A DNA stretch of 16,720 nt. Origin: an uncultured Bacilli bacterium (lineage in GTDB: Bacteria; Bacillota_I; Bacilli_A; RF39; UBA660). Under the pieces are notes generated by a model, which was not told where the DNA came from, ran no database searches, and worked only from the letters and a program-made list of their open reading frames with translations. Location: contig CANQAO010000008.1 of the NCBI GenBank assembly GCA_947589375.1, positions 1 through 16,720 of the forward strand, written 5' to 3'. Numbering within the stretch: position 1 is the stretch's first letter; each line of letters starts with the position of its first letter. Position numbers and translations under genes: made by a program. Below, piece after piece: positions 1-6,634 of this stretch.

Positions 1-1
1 C

Positions 2-676
2 AAAGAAGCTAAAATGCGTGGTTATGATAAAGGTAGATTTTCATTTAACGTTAAAGGCGGTCGATGTGAAGCTTGCTGGGGTGATGGTGTTAAGAAAATT
101 GAAATGCATTTCTTACCTGATGTTTATGTTCCTTGTGAAGTATGTCATGGTACCCGTTATAATACCGAAACCTTACAGATTAAATTTAAAGGTAAAAGCA
201 TTTACGATGTTTTAGAAATGACGGTTGAAGAAGCTTATGAATTTTTTGCAAACATCCCTAAAGTTAGAAATAAATTACAAGTTTTAATGGATGTCGGCCT
301 TTCTTATATTAAATTAGGTCAAAGTGCTCCAACATTATCGGGTGGGGAAGCGGCCCGCGTTAAACTCGCGAAAGAACTACAAAAGAAACCTACAGGTAAA
401 AGCCTATTTATTTTAGATGAACCGACAACTGGGTTGCACACCGATGACATTAAAAAGCTGCTTAATATTTTAAATCGCATTGTCGATAATGGTGATACAG
501 TTATCGTTATTGAACACAATTTAGATTTAATCAAAGTTGCTGACCATATTATCGATTTAGGTCCAGAAGGTGGCGATAATGGGGGAACGATTGTCGCCCA
601 AGGTACACCGGAAGAAGTCGCCGAATGCCCTAATAGTTATACAGGTCAATTTTTAAAACCATATTTAACTAAATAA
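2..676 (+). CDS. uvrA: UvrABC excinuclease subunit A, C-terminal part (5' end outside window)
   Basis: UvrA is the damage-sensing ABC-type ATPase of nucleotide excision repair; it scans DNA as a dimer with UvrB in the cytoplasm. The frame is already open at base 2, so the gene starts before the window. Seen here: the second zinc finger, with cysteine codons at 65-67, 74-76, 134-136 and 143-145; the ABC signature LSGGEAARVKLA from 335; the Walker B region ILDEPTTGLH from about 410; the H-loop VIEHNLD; and the usual C-terminus DLGPEGGDNGG...FLKPYL. The family normally has glutamine in the signature (LSGGEAQR); here the codon at 353-355 gives alanine. The domain order and ending match ordinary class I UvrA. 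The stop TAA is at 674-676, and no hairpin terminator is visible before the next promoter. Confidence 0.97.
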   Translation, partial: KEAKMRGYDKGRFSFNVKGGRCEACWGDGVKKIEMHFLPDVYVPCEVCHGTRYNTETLQIKFKGKSIYDVLEMTVEEAYEFFANIPKVRNKLQVLMDVGLSYIKLGQSAPTLSGGEAARVKLAKELQKKPTGKSLFILDEPTTGLHTDDIKKLLNILNRIVDNGDTVIVIEHNLDLIKVADHIIDLGPEGGDNGGTIVAQGTPEEVAECPNSYTGQFLKPYLTK

Positions 677-678
677 TA

Positions 679-707
679 TTGTATTTTATATAAAAAAATA
701 TTATAAT
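679..707 (+). promoter_or_regulatory. Sigma-A type promoter for the 728-3214 gene
   Basis: TTGTAT (679-684), a 17-base spacer and a perfect TATAAT (702-707) lie directly after the uvrA stop. Transcription would begin near 714, leaving a very short leader that just includes the G-rich ribosome-binding site at 717-723. This suggests the next gene is transcribed independently of uvrA. Confidence 0.6.
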
Positions 708-727
708 ATGTAAGTCAGGGGGGAAGT

Positions 728-3214
728 ATGATGGATAACGAAAATCACACAAAAGAAGATAATGCTTTATATGGCCTTATTGCCGTATATTCTAAAATTT
801 ATGATTTATATTTCGATGAAATGTATAATTTAGAAGTTAATAACCTTATAAATTCGTCAGATTTTCAAAAATGTTTAGTAAAACTAAATTTACTAAAAGC
901 AAAGGAAAAACGTATTTTAAATACGATTACTATTTATAAAATTGATGAGGTCAGTGATACTGTAAACGATTTTTGTGATATGTTAATTGATGATCCAGAA
1001 AAGAAAAGTTATATTATTAAACGAATTAACAATATTATCAATCAAGAAATAGTAAATGAGCATGACGAAGACATGGAAATGGAAGATAAGATAATGCAAA
1101 AAACAATTTCCTTGGTTAATTATGTCATGGAAGATTATATCCGTTCTTTGTCCAATGATGATAACGAAATAAATGCTTTAGATAAATATATATTAGCTTT
1201 TACTTTTCCAAACGTTGAAGACGACTTAATTATCGGCGGTTTTAAATCAGAAAATTTAATCAAAATATCTGATGACATCAGAATGAAACTTTTAGCTTTA
1301 GATAAAGAACATTATAAAGAATATCAAAAAACATTGGCAGTTACTTATGTTGTTAATTATGCCAATGAACTTTTAAATGATGACATTGATAGTGAATTAC
1401 AAAGTATTTATTTGAATCGCCTTAAATTTTTCATTCCATATGTGGAAACAGCACATTTAACTTCATTCGATAATGCCTATAATTTAGTGGCTAATTTTGG
1501 CATGAATGAGAATCATAATTTAAATAAAGTACACGATTTGGTTATTGAGGAACTTGAGACGCGTGATGATGTAACGCTTGTGCAAGGTAAACAGTTATCT
1601 ATGGCGACTATCAATCAGTTATTTAATATAATAAAAATTGTAAATCACAATATCAAACAATTTAACAAAATAGATTTTACTAGTCAAGATAGTGTTTTAG
1701 CTTATCAAAAATCTTTAGATTATGAAGAAAAAATTATGCTTGAAATTATTGATAATTATTATGATTCAGATTTATTTGATTTGGTTGAAAATGCTTTAAA
1801 AATTATTGTTCCTGATGCCAATGAACACACGCAAAATTTAATCAAAGATAGACTTTTAAGTTATTTAGAGGAGCCAGGGAATGATATGTATGCTTCGATG
1901 GATATACCATATTATATAACTTTAAATCAAACTATCAAATCACTAAAAGTTTTTGAAAAACTTATTGCGCAAAGTAAAGGTGACGAATTAAAGTCTTTAA
2001 TTCAATTTAAAAATGATAAAATTTTAGCTAATTATAAATTTACCAAATCTTATATGGAAGCTCAAGGAAAAATCGATGCTTTAACCATTTTAGATGATGA
2101 AACATTATGCGATCTTTTAGATATTAATTTTAATGAATATATCTTTGATAAAAATGAATTATTAATCGAAGATGCTTATGATTTGATTGAAGAAATTACG
2201 ATGTATCCAGATCGGGCTATCGATAAACTTTATGAAGACAATACCGATTATTTAAAAGAGTTTCTCTTAGACAATAATATTGAATCTTTAAACAAAATAA
2301 ATTCTAATGAAGCCAAAGCTAAACGTGAATATCAAAAAATATATTTAAACATACTCGGGCAAGAATTATATCCTACTTATGTAAAAAAAATGGAAGAGTT
2401 TTATTTAACTAAAAATAGAGAATTTCTTTTAAAAACCATCCAAGAGATTATCACGGAAAAAGAAGACGATACTGTACTGGATATCGCTACTAAATTTATG
2501 AAAACTTTACAAAAAAATCTCGATCATTTTTATTTAGTGGATTTTAATAATGTGAATGATACCGAAGTTATTAAAGAGGATTTAAATTATGAACAAGAAC
2601 TATTCAACGAAGCGGTTACTACGAATCCCAATTTGTGTTTAACATTTATAAATACTTACTTAAATATGATTGAAGATGCCGCTACTAGTAATTTGATGGC
2701 ATTAAGGATTCAAAACTATGTTGATAAAAAGCAGAATGGCTTAAATGAATTTTCACCAGCTGAAAATAACATCGTTATGCAAAATCAAAAATGTCTTCAT
2801 TTAAAAGCGGTGAACAAAAGAGCCAATGAACTTAAAGGCGATTTAAAGGAAGCTTTATATGGCATGATTTATGCCCATATCCTTGCTGACCCTGATCTAA
2901 CTTATAAATATATTGAAGCCAAGGGAAATATTGATCATCTTTTAGTATTAAATGAGCAAACAGCTGCTAGTATTTTAAGCATTACGCCAGATGAATATGT
3001 AATTGATAAAAATTTCATTTTATATGAATATTGTAAACCATTACTTACGGAACTATTGCGTCCAACTAGTGAAAAATTAGATATCTATGATTTGGCCGAA
3101 AAAATATATCATCAATTAGATTTTAATGTGGCTACTTTAGATATGAGTGACCAAATGGTTAGTGATTTATACGACACTGTCGAAAAAACCTTTGCTAAAA
3201 CTTTAAAAAAATAA
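728..3214 (+). CDS. Large acidic protein of unknown function with three diverged internal repeats
   Basis: I do not recognise a family for this 828-residue protein. It is rich in D, E, N, K, L and I, has no signal peptide or membrane segment, few cysteines and no nucleotide-binding motif, so it looks cytosolic and mostly helical. Three parts appear related at spacings of about 276 to 289 residues. One segment starts near residues 43, 318 and 607 (S-D-x..L..E..IL..I pattern followed by a further helix pair). A second starts near 154, 442 and 728; its last two copies share Y-x-EAxGxID...L...EY-x-DKN. The start has two adjacent ATGs (728, 731) behind AGGGGGG at 717-723. A promoter precedes it and a terminator follows, so it is probably a single-gene transcript. 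A scaffold or binding role would be a guess; no catalytic motif is visible. Confidence 0.85.
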   Translation: MMDNENHTKEDNALYGLIAVYSKIYDLYFDEMYNLEVNNLINSSDFQKCLVKLNLLKAKEKRILNTITIYKIDEVSDTVNDFCDMLIDDPEKKSYIIKRINNIINQEIVNEHDEDMEMEDKIMQKTISLVNYVMEDYIRSLSNDDNEINALDKYILAFTFPNVEDDLIIGGFKSENLIKISDDIRMKLLALDKEHYKEYQKTLAVTYVVNYANELLNDDIDSELQSIYLNRLKFFIPYVETAHLTSFDNAYNLVANFGMNENHNLNKVHDLVIEELETRDDVTLVQGKQLSMATINQLFNIIKIVNHNIKQFNKIDFTSQDSVLAYQKSLDYEEKIMLEIIDNYYDSDLFDLVENALKIIVPDANEHTQNLIKDRLLSYLEEPGNDMYASMDIPYYITLNQTIKSLKVFEKLIAQSKGDELKSLIQFKNDKILANYKFTKSYMEAQGKIDALTILDDETLCDLLDINFNEYIFDKNELLIEDAYDLIEEITMYPDRAIDKLYEDNTDYLKEFLLDNNIESLNKINSNEAKAKREYQKIYLNILGQELYPTYVKKMEEFYLTKNREFLLKTIQEIITEKEDDTVLDIATKFMKTLQKNLDHFYLVDFNNVNDTEVIKEDLNYEQELFNEAVTTNPNLCLTFINTYLNMIEDAATSNLMALRIQNYVDKKQNGLNEFSPAENNIVMQNQKCLHLKAVNKRANELKGDLKEALYGMIYAHILADPDLTYKYIEAKGNIDHLLVLNEQTAASILSITPDEYVIDKNFILYEYCKPLLTELLRPTSEKLDIYDLAEKIYHQLDFNVATLDMSDQMVSDLYDTVEKTFAKTLKK

Positions 3215-3217
3215 GAT

Positions 3218-3249
3218 AAAACGACATTTAATTTGATGTCGTTTTTTTA
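3218..3249 (+). terminator. Rho-independent terminator after the 728-3214 gene
   Basis: ACGACAT (3221-3227) pairs perfectly with ATGTCGT (3236-3242) around an 8-base loop, extended by AAA/TTT, and runs into a T tract (3242-3248). It starts three bases after the stop codon. Confidence 0.85.
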
Positions 3250-3270
3250 TACTAAAAAAGGTGAAGATTT

Positions 3271-4035
3271 ATGACTATCTATATCGATGCTATATTATTT
3301 TTAAATTTTTTCTTTGATTTTTTACTTTTATTAACAACCTCCGTAGTCTTAAAAAGACACGCTAAAATGTTTAATATATGCCTTGGAGCCTTCATTGGCT
3401 CACTAAGCACGTTAGTCTTATTTTTTAAGATAACTACTATTCAGCTCTTGATTATTAAAGTTTATTTAAGCATTTTAATGGTTTTGTTTACTTTTTATTA
3501 TAAAGATTTTAAATATACGATTACTAATCTAGGAGTCTTTTATGTCACTAGTATTTTATTAGGGGGCTTTCTTTATTTACTAAATATTGAATTTTCATAC
3601 AAGCATAAGGGCCTTATTTTTTATAATAATGGACTTAGTATAAATGTTATTTTTTTATTCATAATTGCGCCCATAATTTTATATATTTATGTAAAACAGA
3701 GTAAACTTTTTGGTCAAAAAATCAAAAATATGCATAAAGTTATTCTAAAAATAGGCAAACAAGAATTAAATTTAATTGGTTATTTCGATACTGGTAATAC
3801 TTTAACTTATCAAGGTAAATTAGTAGTTATTACGAATATACCTAATACCTTTCACCAAAAGAAAATATTAGTTCCCTATATGACTATAAACGAAACTAGT
3901 AATTTAGAATGCATCAAAGCCCGGATTATCGTTGAAACGATGGGCGAATATGAAGTGTTTTTAGGCTTTAGTAATAATTTTCACATGAGTGGAGTCGATT
4001 TGTTATTAAATGGAAATATGGAGGCGAAAATATGA
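3271..4035 (+). CDS. spoIIGA: Sporulation sigma-E factor processing peptidase SpoIIGA
   Basis: SpoIIGA is the membrane-embedded aspartic-type protease that activates pro-sigma-E in the mother cell at the sporulation septum. The 254-residue product has about five hydrophobic helices in residues 1-140 and then a soluble domain. That domain carries the aspartic-protease motif YFDTGNTL (Asp at residue 173). The C-terminal pattern FLGFSNNFHMSGVDLLLNGNM resembles the family's ending. It is shorter than the Bacillus subtilis protein of about 309 residues. AAAGGTGA (3257-3264) lies six bases before the ATG. The last four bases, ATGA, overlap the start of sigE, so the protease and its substrate are translationally coupled, as in the known spoIIG operon. 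The stop is TGA, which rules out a code reading TGA as tryptophan. No clear promoter is seen; see the finding on CGACA/TGTCG elements upstream. Confidence 0.93.
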   Translation: MTIYIDAILFLNFFFDFLLLLTTSVVLKRHAKMFNICLGAFIGSLSTLVLFFKITTIQLLIIKVYLSILMVLFTFYYKDFKYTITNLGVFYVTSILLGGFLYLLNIEFSYKHKGLIFYNNGLSINVIFLFIIAPIILYIYVKQSKLFGQKIKNMHKVILKIGKQELNLIGYFDTGNTLTYQGKLVVITNIPNTFHQKKILVPYMTINETSNLECIKARIIVETMGEYEVFLGFSNNFHMSGVDLLLNGNMEAKI

Positions 4036-4721
4036 TTCTAAAAATTAAAAAATTATTACATATCTTTTTTGAGGACGAAAACATTTTCTTTATCGGTAGT
4101 AGTGATAAACTGCCTGAGCCGCTTAGTAAAGAAGAAGAGGTTATGTATGTCAAAAAGGCCATGAATGGCGATAAAGGGGCACGCGCCAAACTGATTGAAC
4201 ACAATCTTCGACTAGTAGTCTTTTTGTCTAAAAAATACGAAAACACAGGTGTTGATTTAGAAGATTTAGTAAGTATCGGTAGTGTGGGTTTAATTAAAGG
4301 GGTAAACACCTATAAACTAGGCAAAAATATAAAACTTGCCACTTATGCGTCAAGATGCATCGATAATGAAATATTAATGTTTTTAAGGAAAAATCGCAAA
4401 CGAAGAGGGGAAATTAGTTTTGAAGATAATTTAAGCTACGATTCTGAAGGCAATGAACTGCATTTAGAAGATATTTTAGGAACTGATTCTGATATTGTCA
4501 CTAAAGGTTTAGAAAAAGAGATTGAAAAAAAGCTTTTATATGATGAAATTGAAAACTTAAGCCCGCGTGATAAAAAAATTATGGTCTTAAGATATGGTTT
4601 GTTTGGAACTGAAGAGATGACGCAAAAAGATGTTGCCAAACTCTTAGGCATTAGTCAATCATATATCTCGAGAATCGAAAAAAAAGTTATTCGCAAACTA
4701 AAAAATTTAGATAAAGATTAA
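4032..4721 (+). CDS. sigE: RNA polymerase sporulation sigma factor SigE (pro-sigma-E)
   Basis: This is the early mother-cell sigma factor, made as an inactive precursor and cut by SpoIIGA. In the 229-residue product, residues 1-18 form a basic, hydrophobic pro-sequence (MILKIKKLLHIFF...). After it come IFFIGSSDKLPEPLSKEEE, region 2 (NLRLVVFLSKKYENTG, LATYASRCIDNEILMFLRK), and region 4 with its helix-turn-helix (TQKDVAKLLGISQSYISRIEKKVIRKL, about 197-223). Alignment by eye with B. subtilis SigE is close throughout. SigK is the alternative, but the adjacent spoIIGA and the GTEEMTQKDVAKLLGISQSYISR signature favour SigE. The pro-sequence looks about eight residues shorter than the B. subtilis one. 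sigG, which follows sigE in Bacillus, is absent here; ylbD-like follows. Confidence 0.94.
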   Translation: MILKIKKLLHIFFEDENIFFIGSSDKLPEPLSKEEEVMYVKKAMNGDKGARAKLIEHNLRLVVFLSKKYENTGVDLEDLVSIGSVGLIKGVNTYKLGKNIKLATYASRCIDNEILMFLRKNRKRRGEISFEDNLSYDSEGNELHLEDILGTDSDIVTKGLEKEIEKKLLYDEIENLSPRDKKIMVLRYGLFGTEEMTQKDVAKLLGISQSYISRIEKKVIRKLKNLDKD

Positions 4722-4773
4722 ATTAGTTATCCTTTACTAGGCAAATGAATATATTATTTATAGGTGATAGAAA

Positions 4774-5118
4774 ATGGATACAAAAGAAAAATTTAAAGAT
4801 TTCGTAAAACAAAATCCCGCACTATTAAAGCACGTCAAAGATGGAACAATGACCTGGCAAAAATTCTATGAGATTTACGATTTATATGGTGAAGATGAAA
4901 GTGCTTGGAAAGATTATTTAACTGTTGAAACGGCCGCAGCTGCCGCTACTTCTTTTGATTTAATAGGTTTTTTAAAAAGAATTGATTTAGATAGTATTCA
5001 AAATGGCGTTAATAGTATGCAAAGGGTATTAGGTTTGCTTCAAGATATCTCATCAAATAAAAAAAGCGATAATGTTACGCAAAAACCAAGACCCCTTTAT
5101 AAACACTTTGATGATTAA
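4774..5118 (+). CDS. ylbD: YlbD-like putative spore coat protein
   Basis: A 114-residue soluble protein whose N-terminal half follows the YlbD family pattern: FKDFVKQNPALLKHVKDGTMTWQKFYEIYDLYGEDESAWKDY. In B. subtilis YlbD is annotated as a putative coat protein; its biochemical role is not established. The middle is alanine-rich (ETAAAAATS) and the tail is basic. The order ylbD-ylbE-rsmD matches the B. subtilis ylb cluster, which supports the assignment, and its position right after sigE is consistent with a sporulation role (inference). AGGTGAT (4762-4768) precedes the ATG by five bases. No clear sigma-A or sigma-E promoter was found in the 52 bases between sigE and this gene, so read-through from sigE is possible. 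The stop TAA overlaps the next ATG by one base. Confidence 0.85.
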   Translation: MDTKEKFKDFVKQNPALLKHVKDGTMTWQKFYEIYDLYGEDESAWKDYLTVETAAAAATSFDLIGFLKRIDLDSIQNGVNSMQRVLGLLQDISSNKKSDNVTQKPRPLYKHFDD

Positions 5119-5339
5119 TGATTTTAGATTTACAATATCGCATTAAAAACAATGAATACTATTTAAAATATTTAAGACAAAATTCTAATTGGTATAAACT
5201 ATTAAATCGTAATCCGGCGAATTTTAAAAAATTTGAAGATGAAGCTAAAGAATTAGCTAAATTAGAAAGAGCTGACAAAATATCGGATACTTTAAATACG
5301 ATTGAAATGTTAGAAAAAGTACTATCCACTTTAAAATAA
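5118..5339 (+). CDS. ylbE: YlbE-like small protein
   Basis: A 73-residue protein with the YlbE signature: YLKYLRQNSNWYKLLNRNPANFKKFEDEAKEL (family pattern YLRxxPxWYRxLxRxPxxxxxFExEAK). Its function is unknown in any organism I can name. Beyond residue 50 a charged helix (DKISDTLNTIEMLEKVLSTLK) replaces the family's usual short tail; it ends like the C-terminal helix of the preceding YlbD-like protein and might pair with it (inference). The ATG overlaps the ylbD-like stop (TAATG), which implies translational coupling; no separate strong ribosome-binding site is visible. In Bacillus, ylbF and ylbG follow, but here rsmD comes next. Confidence 0.82.
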   Translation: MILDLQYRIKNNEYYLKYLRQNSNWYKLLNRNPANFKKFEDEAKELAKLERADKISDTLNTIEMLEKVLSTLK

Positions 5340-5367
5340 TTATGTTATATTATTAGTGGTGATATAT

Positions 5368-5889
5368 ATGCGCATAATAAGTGGAATCTATAAAGGTAAA
5401 AAATTAAAAGGTTTTGATATTGATGGCACGAGACCCACGATGGATAGGGTCAAAGAGTCTTTGTTTGGCATGATTCAAGAAAAAGTTCCAGAAAGTACAT
5501 GTTTAGATCTGTTTGCCGGTAGTGGTGCTTTAGGTCTTGAAGCTTTAAGCATGGGAGCAAAAGAATGTTATTTTATCGATAATAATATGGAAGCCATAAA
5601 TATTTTAAATGAAAACACTTTAAATGTTAAAAATGCCCATGTTATTAAATGTGATTATAAAAAATATTTAAAAGAAACAAAATTAAAATACGATATTATC
5701 TTTCTAGATCCGCCATATAAAAATAATAATTTAAATAAAGCGATTAAAATAATCGAAGAGCTAGAACTCTTAAATCAAAATGGTCTTATCGTCTGTGAAT
5801 ATGAAACTGAAAAACCAGTTTCTAATTTCGAACTTATCAAAGAAAAAAAGTATGGCCATAAATATATTAAAATATATAAAAACTCATAA
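5368..5889 (+). CDS. rsmD: 16S rRNA (guanine(966)-N2)-methyltransferase RsmD
   Basis: RsmD methylates N2 of G966 in 16S rRNA on the assembling 30S subunit, using S-adenosylmethionine. The 173-residue product starts MRIISGIYKGKKLKG, carries TRPTMDRVKESLF, the SAM-binding loop DLFAGSGALGLEAL and the catalytic motif DPPY (FLDPPYKNN), and is of normal family length. I chose ATG 5368 rather than an in-frame GTG at 5356: the family begins MRIIxG, and GGTGA (5358-5362) is well placed for 5368. In B. subtilis this gene (ylbH) is followed by coaD; here it is followed by a convergent membrane-protein gene, so the cluster is broken. The stop codon lies inside the left arm of the terminator. Confidence 0.96.
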   Translation: MRIISGIYKGKKLKGFDIDGTRPTMDRVKESLFGMIQEKVPESTCLDLFAGSGALGLEALSMGAKECYFIDNNMEAINILNENTLNVKNAHVIKCDYKKYLKETKLKYDIIFLDPPYKNNNLNKAIKIIEELELLNQNGLIVCEYETEKPVSNFELIKEKKYGHKYIKIYKNS

Positions 5890-5911
5890 ATCTAAATATT
5901 ATGAGTTTTTT
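5879..5911. terminator. Bidirectional terminator between rsmD and the DUF6512-like gene
   Basis: AAAACTCATAA (5879-5889) and TTATGAGTTTT (5899-5909) form a perfect 11-bp stem with a 9-base loop. On the plus strand it ends in a T run; on the minus strand the mirrored arm also runs into T-rich sequence. It overlaps the rsmD stop codon and can serve both convergent genes. Confidence 0.85.
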
Positions 5912-5923
5912 GTGTTAATTTGT

Positions 5924-5952
5924 TTGACTTTTAAGTCTCTTTTATTTATAAT
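5924..5952 (+). promoter_or_regulatory. Near-consensus sigma-A promoter with no sense gene downstream
   Basis: TTGACT (5924-5929), exactly 17 bases, then TATAAT (5947-5952). It lies after the rsmD terminator and points into the 3' end of the minus-strand DUF6512-like gene. An 8-bp hairpin, TATGGAAT/ATTCCATA (5966-5973/5982-5989), follows and is succeeded by CTTTT. It could drive an antisense or small RNA, or be a chance match in AT-rich DNA. Confidence 0.45.
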
Positions 5953-5962
5953 AAATCGCGGT

Positions 5963-6499
5963 TTATATGGAATATGTATTAATTCCATACTTTTCATCCA
6001 CGGGGTCAAAAAACAAATCATTTAAAAATGGATAATAAGTTAAAATGCCCATAATAATATAAACTAAAACAATGCCAATTAAGCTTACATAATTTAAATT
6101 ACGATATTTTTCGCTTTTTAAAATATAATAACTGATAATTTGTGTAATACTAATGGTAATAAATAAAATAATAAAGTTTAAAGCCATATTTTCACCGGTA
6201 AAACTATAAATAGGTAAGTAGATAATTAAAAAAATAGGAATGCTTAAAAAACCAGTGATAAATAAATTAACTAAATAATTGTGATATGGCCTATGAGTTT
6301 TTTTAAGGATCAGATAGTCAATGATTCCATATAAAATAATGGCGGTAAACAACATTTTCATGTGTTCCCAAATGCTTTCGTTGACGGGAAAAAAGATACT
6401 AAATAATGCATTAGGGAAGATGGTATACATGAAATGTACTAAAAAACACAACAGAAATATACCAAATGTGGCTATGACTTTAATCCATTTTAATGACAT
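5963..6499 (-). CDS. DUF6512-like integral membrane protein
   Basis: A 178-residue membrane protein of unknown function with about five hydrophobic helices (residues roughly 8-25, 49-66, 77-98, 106-128 and 137-157). Two motifs recall the DUF6512 family of Firmicutes: PVNESIWEHMKMLF after the first helix, where an acidic Asn-Glu-Ser and Trp-Glu-His lie near the membrane face, and the C-terminal FFDPVDEKYGI. The charged residues suggest a binding or catalytic site, but none is established. AGGAGG (complement of 6506-6511) sits six bases from the ATG, and a minus-strand TATAAT (6523-6528) lies upstream. The gene is convergent with rsmD and divergent from dnaG, and probably forms its own transcript. 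Confidence 0.8.
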   Translation of the reverse strand: MSLKWIKVIATFGIFLLCFLVHFMYTIFPNALFSIFFPVNESIWEHMKMLFTAIILYGIIDYLILKKTHRPYHNYLVNLFITGFLSIPIFLIIYLPIYSFTGENMALNFIILFITISITQIISYYILKSEKYRNLNYVSLIGIVLVYIIMGILTYYPFLNDLFFDPVDEKYGINTYSI

Positions 6500-6522
6500 A
6501 ATATGCCTCCTTTTTTACATTT

Positions 6523-6528
6523 ATTATA
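6523..6528 (-). promoter_or_regulatory. Probable -10 box for the DUF6512-like gene
   Basis: The minus strand reads TATAAT here, about 12 bases before the AGGAGG ribosome-binding site. No good -35 hexamer is visible at the normal spacing, so the call rests on the -10 box and position. Confidence 0.4.
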
Positions 6529-6596
6529 TGAAAATTTAAAAAAATTATGTTTTTTTGTCAGAAAAAAAAGGAAATCGGCCTGTCCGTGGCGTATAT

Positions 6597-6634
6597 TATA
6601 TATAGAGGGGTATGATATATATAGAGGGGTATGA
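6597..6634 (+). repeat. Tandem 19-bp duplication of the dnaG ribosome-binding region
   Basis: The unit TATATATAGAGGGGTATGA occurs at 6597-6615 and again, identical, at 6616-6634. Each copy holds a GAGGGG ribosome-binding element and an ATG three bases after its GAGG core. The second copy leads into dnaG; the first would open a different frame and stop after 21 codons (6612-6677). Confidence 0.9.

Noticed and set aside
728..3214. ALYG occurring near residue 13 and near residue 712, as if part of the repeat.
   Set aside because: The spacing of about 699 residues does not fit multiples of the 285-residue unit, so it is probably coincidence.
4032..4035. Possible mycoplasma-type code reading TGA as Trp.
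   Set aside because: spoIIGA ends in TGA at the ATGA overlap with sigE, and tryptophans in conserved positions are all TGG.
5780..6025. An 81-codon plus-strand frame overlapping the end of rsmD.
   Set aside because: It is out of frame with rsmD, runs through the terminator, and has no ribosome-binding site.
5967..6035. A 22-codon open frame (ATG at 5967) downstream of the orphan promoter.
   Set aside because: It begins only about eight bases after the expected transcription start, has no proper ribosome-binding site, and is antisense to the end of a convincing gene.
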